In this document: positions 7,101 through 13,607 of the stretch, one piece after another
How positions within the stretch are numbered: the first letter of the stretch is position 1
How the letters are laid out: each line of letters begins with the position of its first letter
Assembly (NCBI GenBank): GCA_030594925.1
Contig: JAUVEG010000009.1
Coordinates: 1-13,720 of the forward strand
DNA length: 13,720 bases
Direction of reading: 5' to 3'
Source: Gammaproteobacteria bacterium
GTDB lineage: Bacteria > Pseudomonadota > Gammaproteobacteria > Chromatiales > Chromatiaceae
The notes under the pieces: model-generated
The model's database searches: none
What the model saw: the letters and a program-made list of their open reading frames with translations, nothing else
Told to the model about the DNA's origin: nothing
Made by a program: the position numbers and the translations under genes

Positions 7101-8636
7101 TCAATAGGCCTCCGACAGCAGCGTGATCTCGACACGGGGCAGGCGATAGCCGTAGCTTCTGGCCGATTCACCCTGTTGACGTTTCAATGGCCGGGAGGAT
7201 CCATAGCCGACAGCACGCAGGCGCTGCGGATTAACCTGGTAGGTTGAGATCAGCTGCTGCATCACAGCCCCGGCCCTGGCGGCAGAGAGTGACAGGTTGG
7301 CAGAGGTATCACCTTTGATGCCGGTATGCCCTTCGATGAGGACGCGGAAGTTGGGATAACGCTTCAGATTGCCGGCAATCTTCCGAATGACACTCCTGCC
7401 TTCATCATCGAGATGAGCCGTGCTGCGGCGAAAGTTGACCGGTTCCACCTTGAGGGTGCCGACAGCCTTGAGTTGCTTCCACTGCTGGTCACTTAATGGC
7501 GCAAACCGGGGGTTGTGGTCTCTCTCTGCTCCCGTCTCGATGCCAGTGTGCCGGGCGTAGAGTGCGGAGATAAATTGGCGATTCGTCAGGCGGTAGGGGT
7601 CACCGGCAGGGAGTGGATTGCTGCCGAAGTCTCCATGTTGCAGCAGAATATCCATCGATATATTGATGGCATCGATGATTCCCGGGTTTTGCCCACGGTC
7701 GTTGAACCAGTTACTGCTGTTTTCATTCAGTGTCGCCCATGCAACGCCCTGCAGCATCGCTTCGATCTGATCGACTGCCAGTGATGTCTCCGCGGCAACG
7801 TCCCTGACAAGATCACGGTGATTTAGATGGTAGTGGTTGAGGGTGGCGAAATAGCTTTGCAACAGCGCTTCAACAGCCTCGGGTTGTTCGTTCGCGAAAC
7901 GCCGTTCGACCAGCAGGATATCAACGATCAGCTTGTCCGTGTCGCCGCTGCCGATGAGTTTGATTATGCCTGTTTCAGCCAGTGCGCGGGAGACGTCGGG
8001 CTCCCACAGCACGGCCACATCAACTTTGCCTTTCAGCAACGCTTTGAGCGCCTCGCTTGAACCATCGCTCCTGAGACGCCAGTTATTATCACTGCTGCGA
8101 AAAAACGGCAGGTCAAAATGTGAGCTGACCGCTTTGAGAAGATGTTCACTGGGTGAATCCGGGGTATAGGCAATGCGGGGAGGGGGAGAGAGGCTCTTCA
8201 AAGCGTTGAGATCAGCGGCAACGCTGTTGCGCGCCACCATGGCATCCCCGCCTTTGGATTCATCGATGACGCTGGCGATGACGCCCGGATAATTTGCTTT
8301 TTTGCCATTCAGAAGCCACGAGTCAACAGTTGCCACGGCAAACTGCAGTTTGCCTTTTTTCAGCCTCTTGAAGCGTTTTGCATAGTCTGCCCCGTCATCG
8401 ATACAGTTGAGCGTATAACCGTTATCATGCAGGCGCCTGTGCATCTCGGGAGAGCATAGCGGGAAATAACCAATCCAGTTATCCGTGCCGATATTGAGTA
8501 CGCCCCTGATTTTAGATGAGTCGGATGAGTCCCTCTGCAGTTTGTCGCGCAGGATTGGCAGCGCATAGCGCACTCCGAGGATCAAAGTGACCCCGACGAT
8601 CAGAACAACAATAAATCCCTTCAGGTGAGAGCTCAT
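7101..8636 (-). CDS. Membrane-anchored substrate-binding protein fused to an OmpA domain
   Basis: 511 residues in three parts. A single N-terminal membrane segment (about 7-27) without a clear cleavage site suggests an inner-membrane anchor with the rest in the periplasm. A periplasmic substrate-binding domain of the NMT1/NitT type follows (about 43-345), starting VLNIGTDNWIGYFPL; Cys61 and Cys78 could form a disulfide. An OmpA-like peptidoglycan-binding domain forms the C-terminus (about 395-505), seen in IEGHTGIKG, NLSLSAARAGAV and RLRAVGYGSSRP. In canonical OmpA domains the GHTD aspartate and the arginine 15 residues later hold diaminopimelate; here the arginine is kept (454) but the aspartate is glycine (439). 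Binding could thus be weakened or altered. It would hold a substrate-binding domain between inner membrane and cell wall, near the ABC permease of the cluster. No strong ribosome binding site is visible; GAGACCAAGTCTC, a short inverted repeat, lies just upstream. Confidence 0.88.
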   Translation of the reverse strand: MSSHLKGFIVVLIVGVTLILGVRYALPILRDKLQRDSSDSSKIRGVLNIGTDNWIGYFPLCSPEMHRRLHDNGYTLNCIDDGADYAKRFKRLKKGKLQFAVATVDSWLLNGKKANYPGVIASVIDESKGGDAMVARNSVAADLNALKSLSPPPRIAYTPDSPSEHLLKAVSSHFDLPFFRSSDNNWRLRSDGSSEALKALLKGKVDVAVLWEPDVSRALAETGIIKLIGSGDTDKLIVDILLVERRFANEQPEAVEALLQSYFATLNHYHLNHRDLVRDVAAETSLAVDQIEAMLQGVAWATLNENSSNWFNDRGQNPGIIDAINISMDILLQHGDFGSNPLPAGDPYRLTNRQFISALYARHTGIETGAERDHNPRFAPLSDQQWKQLKAVGTLKVEPVNFRRSTAHLDDEGRSVIRKIAGNLKRYPNFRVLIEGHTGIKGDTSANLSLSAARAGAVMQQLISTYQVNPQRLRAVGYGSSRPLKRQQGESARSYGYRLPRVEITLLSEAY

Positions 8637-8687
8637 AAACTAGCGAGACCAAGTCTCAGACTGAAGGAGCATGAAAAAGATTATTTT

Positions 8688-8749
8688 CTCTCGCGAAGGC
8701 GCAAAGCTCGCCAAGAAAAACCTTTGCGGTCTTTGCGTCTTGGCGAGAG
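8688..8749. repeat. 62-bp inverted repeat between the vWA gene and the anchored fusion gene
   Basis: The left arm begins CTCTCGCGAAGGCGCAAAG and the right arm ends CTTTGCGTCTTGGCGAGAG; they are inverted copies with two mismatches over 19 bases, and the inner parts (CTCGCCAAG, CCTTTGCGG) also resemble the arms. It looks like a dispersed intergenic palindrome, of the GCGCAAAG / CCAAGACGCAAAG style seen in environmental genomes. In RNA it would form a strong hairpin between two genes of the series. Confidence 0.75.
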
Positions 8750-8808
8750 TCATAATTGAAGTTTGATTTATTTTAAAAATATTGGTCACTTAAGGATGAC
8801 TGGTTCAG

Positions 8809-9636
8809 CTACTGTTTTGTTGGAGGTTCCTGGAAACTGTCGAGTGTGAAGGAGGGTGCTTCGGCAAGCACTTCACTGAGACCCTGCTTCAACGCCTCGA
8901 GGTTGTCAGCAGCCCTGTAGGTGCTGAATCCCGGCTGATTTAGGCTGTGGTCAGCGCCAATGCAGAAACCAATGGTGTAGAGATTGACCGGCGAATCGGA
9001 GAGCATCTGACGCACCACAGCAGTTGGGTCTTCGCCCTCGGTGGCAAGGCCGTCTGTAATCACCACCAGATGATACTCTCCATATCCCAACTGGCGTTTA
9101 CCCTGCGAGACCATTTTGCCATAGGCGTTGTCGATGGCTGATCGCAATGGAGTCGCTCCACCGGGAACAATCTGTGAGAGTTTTGCTGCATTGACGTTTC
9201 CTTCACGCTGCAATGGAAGCAACTCTACGATCTTGTTGTTATTAAACACCGACACGCCGATGTTGGCATCTTGCGGAACAGAGTTGACGAATGTCGAGAG
9301 AGCATCGACGGCATCCGCCATTTTGTTTCTGCCTGTACTGCACTCACTCTCCTCCATACTGCCGGAGCCGTCGAGAATGACATAGTAGTTGACTTTTAAC
9401 AGGTCTCTGGAGGCGGTGAAACTGCTGCCGGAGTTTGTGACCGGTGGCCAGTCGTTGCGAGATGACTGCTCTCCATACGCAACCATTCTGGGAGGTTCGG
9501 GAGTGCTCTCTTCATCCGGTTCTGTCCAAAAACTCCACAGAATGGAGATCGCGATGATGACAGGAAGGAGCCGCATAAAAAGAGAAATCTTCCTGCGGGG
9601 AGAGGGTGTCATTTTTCTCTTGTTGAAGCGCGTCAT
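8809..9636 (-). CDS. Membrane-anchored von Willebrand factor A (vWA) domain protein
   Basis: 275 residues. A basic N-terminus and one membrane segment (about 19-37, LFMRLLPVIIAISILWSFW) should place the remainder in the periplasm. After a Pro/Ser-rich linker comes a vWA domain (about 80-250) with a complete metal-ion-dependent adhesion site: DGSGSM (89-94), the threonine of GGATPLRSA (Thr162) and the aspartate of VVITDG (Asp195). It should bind a divalent metal and mediate protein contacts. Cys99 and the Cys in GFCIGAD may pair. The frame is open upstream to 9696, but that part lies in the inserted repeat element, so ATG 9636 is preferred; its AGGAG is 11 bases upstream, rather far, and ATG 9612 remains possible. 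It lies between the two substrate-binding/OmpA genes, which suggests that it organises them. Confidence 0.88.
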   Translation of the reverse strand: MTRFNKRKMTPSPRRKISLFMRLLPVIIAISILWSFWTEPDEESTPEPPRMVAYGEQSSRNDWPPVTNSGSSFTASRDLLKVNYYVILDGSGSMEESECSTGRNKMADAVDALSTFVNSVPQDANIGVSVFNNNKIVELLPLQREGNVNAAKLSQIVPGGATPLRSAIDNAYGKMVSQGKRQLGYGEYHLVVITDGLATEGEDPTAVVRQMLSDSPVNLYTIGFCIGADHSLNQPGFSTYRAADNLEALKQGLSEVLAEAPSFTLDSFQEPPTKQ

Positions 9637-9653
9637 GAGACTCTGTTCTCCTG

Positions 9654-9816
9654 AGGAGCCTGTCTGAGAATGAGGACCGTAACGAGGGAATGCCATTTTG
9701 AGTCAGATTTTTCTAGCATTTGAGGCGAATAGCCTGCCCTATTTAACGAAAATGATCGGGAAATCTGGCCAAAATGGCTTTTCCGCAGTAGGTTATTCAT
9801 TTTCTGACAGGCTCCT
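9654..9816. mobile_element. MITE-like non-autonomous element, 163 bp
   Basis: The ends are inverted copies over 20 bases with three mismatches: AGGAGCCTGTCTGAGAATGA at 9654-9673, against the reverse complement of 9797-9816. Weaker inverted similarity continues inwards (GCCATTTTG at 9692-9700 against CAAAATGGC at 9770-9778). It holds no transposase frame. The flanks read TGA on the left and TAA on the right if the outermost A is excluded, which would fit a decayed 3-bp TNA duplication; this is uncertain. It sits between the secreted fusion gene and the vWA gene and touches the stop codon of the former. The parent insertion sequence is not assigned. Confidence 0.7.
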
Positions 9817-11536
9817 AAAGTGGATTGAAGACTGATGATTCAGCCTCAATCTGGAGAATGCGGAATTCAACGCGCATGTTGTCGCGCCACGCCTTTTCGG
9901 TTTTTGGCGCGCAGGGTTGACTGCCGCAAATCCCGTTTTTGGGTTTGGAGATGCCGTGACCGATAACTGCAAACTGACTTTGATCCAGCGTGATGCCGTT
10001 GTTCAGCGCGTAGCTGATGACGCTGTCCCGTACTGCAACCGAACGTGACAGACTGAGGTTTTTGGCGGACTGTTTGATGCGCCCAAGCACCAGTGGGCTC
10101 TCGCCACTCTTCTTTTTGCGCAGATACCCCAGCGGGTCGCTATGTCCCTCGACAGTGATCAGGGCGCCCCCGTAGGTTGATGCATACTCAACCACCTTTT
10201 TGAAGGCGTCCTGATAGAGGTCGACAGAAAAACTGTTCTGATTAGGCTGGAAAAAGATGTCGAATGAGAACAGCTCCCCCTCGTTCAGTGTCCCCTGCCT
10301 CTGCTTCTGGGCGACTACAACGGCAACCTCCTCCTGATTGAATCGTGGCCCGGATATTGAGCCGTTCAGACTCAGGCCGTCACGCAGTTGCGCATAATCC
10401 CAGCCGGCGCTCTGTAGTGGAATCTGACTCCCAATGAGTCCCAGTGAGATGAAGGCGGGCTGTATCTCACTGGTCAAGCGCGCCAGGGAGCGGGGAAATG
10501 TTGGACTTTCGAAGAAGTTGACATTGCCCTGCCAGCCGGAAAATTCACAGTCAGCATAGAGGCCTTCAACGTCGGCAACTGCTTTTTCGCTATCGAGCAG
10601 CAGCAGCGCAGCAGCAGACATCAACTCACGATAGTCGCTGCTGCGTGATTTTTTGGCTGCAACCAGAGTTTGCAACTCTTCACCGGCTTTCAGCAGGGCG
10701 TGTACAAGCTGCTGTACCTCTTTTCGATGCGACTGCAGATAGTCGCTGCGCACGGCGTAGACGTCGGCGATAATGCGGTTGGCGGTACGTGTGGAGAGCA
10801 AAACCCGTGCGCCGCGTACAGAATCTTCGGCGCCGGTGCCGACGGCGCCGCCGGATGTCAGCGTCAAGGCATCAGGAATGATGACAAATGCCGCATCGAC
10901 ATCGTCCTGCTGAAATGCCGCCATTGGCGAGTTATCGGTGCCTGTCAGATCCGGCAGCCAGCGCAGCGAAACATCGTTGACTGTCAAGCCGGCATCGCCC
11001 AGAATCTTGGTCATGTAATCGACATGCGGGCCATAGGCCTGCAACGCGATGGTCTTGCCCTTAAGATTCTTCGCCGAGCTGATGCCTGATTTGACGACCA
11101 GCGCGTCGCCACCAGTCGACCAGGTCATCTGGTAGATCACCACCGGTTTGGTGCGGGGATCCTGTGACAACGCCTCGACCGCCATGTTGATCATGCCGGC
11201 AGTGCCGCGCAGATAGGGAGATTTGCCCGAGAGGTAATTCTTCACCTGGGTGGAGAAGATATCCTCTCGCACCAGTTGGTAATTGAGTTTTGCCTTGCTG
11301 AAGATGCTTCCGGGTTGGGTCTGCGCCTCGCCGCCATTGGCGAGTATGGTGGCAATATCACCACCCCAGGTAATCACGGGCAGTTGTACATGCGTATCCC
11401 TCTTGAATTCGCCAACAGCAGTGCCTGCGACGATCTTACTCAAGGGCTCGGGATTGATATAGCGCGGTGCGGCCATGACCGGCAGCACCCACAGTAGGAT
11501 GACAGCAGTGAAAAGCAGGCGAATGGGGCGAGTCAT
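9815..11536 (-). CDS. Secreted substrate-binding protein fused to an OmpA domain
   Basis: 573 residues. A Sec signal peptide (about 1-22, LLFTAVILLWVLPVMAA) without lipobox cysteine precedes a NitT/TauT-like substrate-binding domain (about 50-370; TWSTGGDALVVK, LKGKTIALQAYGPHVDY). An OmpA-like domain follows (about 415-560; FDIFFQPNQNSF, ITVEGHSDPLG, LSLSRSVAVRD). The OmpA aspartate is kept (467). The matching arginine (498) comes 31 residues later instead of the usual 15, because of a lysine-rich insertion (LRKKKSGES). Start ATG 11536 is chosen because GAGGGA lies four bases before it and the signal peptide follows at once; longer starts up to 11629 run into the promoter region. It differs from the other fusion of the cluster by being free of the membrane. 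The TAG stop lies exactly on the edge of the MITE-like element, so the last residues may have been changed by that insertion. It is the first gene of the minus-strand series. Confidence 0.9.
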   Translation of the reverse strand: MTRPIRLLFTAVILLWVLPVMAAPRYINPEPLSKIVAGTAVGEFKRDTHVQLPVITWGGDIATILANGGEAQTQPGSIFSKAKLNYQLVREDIFSTQVKNYLSGKSPYLRGTAGMINMAVEALSQDPRTKPVVIYQMTWSTGGDALVVKSGISSAKNLKGKTIALQAYGPHVDYMTKILGDAGLTVNDVSLRWLPDLTGTDNSPMAAFQQDDVDAAFVIIPDALTLTSGGAVGTGAEDSVRGARVLLSTRTANRIIADVYAVRSDYLQSHRKEVQQLVHALLKAGEELQTLVAAKKSRSSDYRELMSAAALLLLDSEKAVADVEGLYADCEFSGWQGNVNFFESPTFPRSLARLTSEIQPAFISLGLIGSQIPLQSAGWDYAQLRDGLSLNGSISGPRFNQEEVAVVVAQKQRQGTLNEGELFSFDIFFQPNQNSFSVDLYQDAFKKVVEYASTYGGALITVEGHSDPLGYLRKKKSGESPLVLGRIKQSAKNLSLSRSVAVRDSVISYALNNGITLDQSQFAVIGHGISKPKNGICGSQPCAPKTEKAWRDNMRVEFRILQIEAESSVFNPL

Positions 11537-11564
11537 TGTTTCCCTCATAATGATGTTGGTGGTA

Positions 11565-11592
11565 TTGGCAAGCTGGCTTATCGTGCCATAAT
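11565..11592 (+). promoter_or_regulatory. Candidate sigma-70 promoter of the AAA+ gene
   Basis: TTGGCA (11565-11570) and CATAAT (11587-11592) each match the -35 and -10 consensus at five of six positions, with a 16-base spacer. Transcription would start near 11599, about 50 bases before the ATG of the AAA+ gene. The 111-base gap between the divergent genes must also hold the leftward promoter of the substrate-binding/OmpA gene; for that I see only weaker candidates. Confidence 0.5.
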
Positions 11593-11647
11593 TACTTTTC
11601 CCTGTATATCGCCAACAATAAGAAATCATGACAACTGGTAATGAAAT

Positions 11648-13117
11648 ATGAGCGACATCATCGATCTTGAGTTGATTATCGAATCCGGGATTTCGACGGT
11701 TTTTATTGAGACTGCTGATGAAGAGCGGGTGATTACGCTATTCAGACGCTTGTCTGTGCGCAACGGCAAAGCACTCTATCGCTGGTCTGTCGCCACTGGA
11801 TTGAGTCGCCTGGAGGGTGATTTTCCCGCGCGTCGCCAAGCGCAGAAACTTGCTGATGTACTGGCACAGATTTCACAGGCAACAACCGCCGGGCTCTATC
11901 TTTTTCTCGATAGCCATCCATGGATGGATGACCCCCTCACTGTCAGGCTGATTCGCGAGGTTGCCCAGCACTCGGATCACGATCACACCCTGGTCTTTAT
12001 CGGCCCGCAGATCGAGATCCCCGCCGAACTGAAATCGCTTTCGGCGCGTTTTGAGTTGTCACTGCCGACTCAGGAGCAGTTGGCGGAGATCATCCATCAG
12101 GAGAGTGCTGCCTGGGGAGAGAGAAACCGCAGGAGCGTCAAGGCGAGCCGTAGCGTGATCGATGCAATGACGCAAAATCTGCTTGGCATGACGCTCTCCG
12201 ATGCGCGTCGACTGATTCGGCAGGCGATTTACGATGACGGCATCCTGGCTGATGATGATATCGACGAACTTGTCGAGTCTAAATACAGGATGCTGGATAG
12301 CGACGCTGTGCTCACATTTGAGATGGAGACGGCAAAATTTGGTGATGTTGCCGGATTGCGTCATCTCAAAAAGTGGCTGCAGCAGCGGCGCGCCGTATTT
12401 CTGGCAGATAAGGCGCCCGCCGGGCTGGACTCACCCAAAGGCATTCTGCTGCTGGGCGTTCAAGGGGCGGGAAAGAGCCTGGCGGCCAAATCAATTGCAG
12501 GCGCCTGGCAATTGCCGCTGCTGCGGCTTGATTTTGCAGCGCTCTATAACAAGTATTATGGGGAGACAGAGCGCAACCTGCGTGACGCTCTGCACACGGC
12601 GGAAACCATGGAGCCCTGCGTGCTGTGGATCGACGAGATCGAAAAGGGGCTCTCGACGGATGATGAAGGCGGGCCTTCGCAGCGTATTCTCGGCACCCTG
12701 TTGACATGGATGGCCGAGCGCAAAAGCCGGGTTTTTCTGGTCGCCACGGCGAATGATATTGAAGCTTTACCGCCGGAACTGCTGCGCAAGGGGCGCTTTG
12801 ACGAGATCTTTTTTGTTGATCTGCCGCGATCTGATGTGCGCAGGGAGATCTTCAGAATCCATCTGCAAAAACGTGATCAGGAGATCGAGAACATCGATCT
12901 GGAGGTACTCAGTGAAGCAACTGATGGATTCTCCGGTGCAGAGATCGAGCAGGCAGTGGTGGCGTCACTCTACAGCGCCTTTGCACAGCAGCAGCCCTCG
13001 ACGACGCAACACATCCTTGAAGAGGTTCGCAACACCCGGCCACTCTCGGTGCTGATGAAGGAGAAGATCGACTACCTGCGCGCCTGGGCGGCGGAACGCA
13101 CAGTGATGGCGGATTGA
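11648..13117 (+). CDS. AAA+ ATPase, Ycf46-like
   Basis: 489 residues, cytoplasmic. The first ~220 residues form a domain without a P-loop, with hydrophobic strands such as AGLYLFLDSH (81-90) and TLVFIGP (114-120), as in Ycf46-type proteins of cyanobacteria and plastids. The AAA+ module (about 225-470) has Walker A GVQGAGKS (270-277), Walker B VLWIDE (325-330), sensor-1 asparagine in VATAND (369), arginine fingers in LLRKGRFDE (Arg380, Arg383) and sensor 2 in GFSGAEIEQAV. The pore-type motif NKYYGETERN (301-310) resembles that of FtsH/Cdc48-class enzymes, suggesting substrate remodelling; there is no protease domain. It is divergent from the rest of the cluster, and a promoter is seen upstream. 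The ribosome binding site before ATG 11648 is weak. Its target is unknown; cytoplasmic partners available in the cluster are the TelA and XpaC-like proteins. Confidence 0.9.
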   Translation: MSDIIDLELIIESGISTVFIETADEERVITLFRRLSVRNGKALYRWSVATGLSRLEGDFPARRQAQKLADVLAQISQATTAGLYLFLDSHPWMDDPLTVRLIREVAQHSDHDHTLVFIGPQIEIPAELKSLSARFELSLPTQEQLAEIIHQESAAWGERNRRSVKASRSVIDAMTQNLLGMTLSDARRLIRQAIYDDGILADDDIDELVESKYRMLDSDAVLTFEMETAKFGDVAGLRHLKKWLQQRRAVFLADKAPAGLDSPKGILLLGVQGAGKSLAAKSIAGAWQLPLLRLDFAALYNKYYGETERNLRDALHTAETMEPCVLWIDEIEKGLSTDDEGGPSQRILGTLLTWMAERKSRVFLVATANDIEALPPELLRKGRFDEIFFVDLPRSDVRREIFRIHLQKRDQEIENIDLEVLSEATDGFSGAEIEQAVVASLYSAFAQQQPSTTQHILEEVRNTRPLSVLMKEKIDYLRAWAAERTVMAD

Positions 13118-13134
13118 AGAAGGAAAAATCTTTC

Positions 13135-13210
13135 ACCACGGAACAGGCGGATTACACGGAAATAACTACAAGAAATTTAACCACAGATGAACACGGATAC
13201 AGACAGATAA
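13135..13210 (+). repeat. CCACGGAACA and CCACAGATGAACACGG repeats
   Basis: Two units side by side: CCACGGAACAGGCGGATTAC at 13135-13154, running on to 13161, and ACCACAGATGAACACGGATA with a short continuation at 13179-13210. Both families also occur, further apart, in the gap at 4603-4922. They directly follow the AAA+ gene, so the gene set from the AAA+ gene to the ABC genes is bracketed and interrupted by the same repeats. Confidence 0.6.
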
Positions 13211-13250
13211 AGGCATCTATTTGGGAGAACTCATTAATTCATCATGGCGT

Positions 13251-13319
13251 AGGGCGTAATAAGCGACAGCGCATTACGCCGCATGCTGAGGTGCAATGCG
13301 CTGTCGCTTATTACGCCCT
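13251..13319. repeat. Perfect 25-bp inverted repeat (hairpin)
   Basis: Arms at 13251-13275 and 13295-13319 are exact reverse complements (left arm begins AGGGCGTAATAAGCGACAGC) around a 19-base loop containing GCATGC. No T-tract follows on either strand, so it is not a classical terminator, though it could block transcript decay. It resembles REP/BIME-style palindromes of the GGCGTAAT...GCGCATTACGCC type. Confidence 0.85.
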
Positions 13320-13368
13320 GCAGGGTCAGGAAAGCACGGGGTAATTGAGAAATTTTGAGGTTGCCTCT

Positions 13369-13581
13369 TTAATGCAACAATGTGGAGTAACCTCTGTTTT
13401 CATCCTGCCGATTTTGATCCGTTAATACATGCTCCAGTCTTGATTCTGCACGATCCAGCGCCTCAAAGGCGCGTGGATGCACCGGCTCATCTCTGACCTC
13501 CTGCCACTCGGCTACAAATTTATTCCAGAAATTGATTTCTGCACGCAATTCCTCTTCTGTCTGCTCTATCAGTATGCTCAT
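13369..13581 (-). CDS. Hypothetical small protein, 70 aa
   Basis: I do not recognise this protein. It is acidic, without signal peptide or membrane segment, and predicted mainly helical (for example TEEELRAEINFWNKFVAEWQ and FEALDRAESRLEHVL). The composition is protein-like. No good ribosome binding site precedes its ATG, but a ten-codon frame with a good AGGAG site ends in TGA overlapping this ATG, so translation may be coupled. It could also be a chance frame in a repeat-rich gap; the non-random composition makes me favour a gene. Confidence 0.5.
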   Translation of the reverse strand: MSILIEQTEEELRAEINFWNKFVAEWQEVRDEPVHPRAFEALDRAESRLEHVLTDQNRQDENRGYSTLLH

Positions 13582-13607
13582 GATTCTGTGCTTTTCAGAT
13601 ATTTCAT
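13578..13607 (-). other. Possible 9-residue leader ORF (MKYLKSTES)
   Basis: The ATG is preceded by AGGAG nine bases upstream, and its TGA overlaps the ATG of the 70-residue gene as ATGA. This would make a leader peptide coupled to the next gene. With only nine codons, chance is a real alternative. Confidence 0.2.

Noticed and set aside
9637..9696. Longer vWA protein starting at 9696
   Set aside because: The extra residues are encoded by the end of the inserted MITE-like element, and a better-placed start exists at 9636.
11537..11629. Longer start of the secreted fusion protein
   Set aside because: It would put 31 polar residues before a signal peptide and run through the promoter region; ATG 11536 has GAGGGA just upstream.
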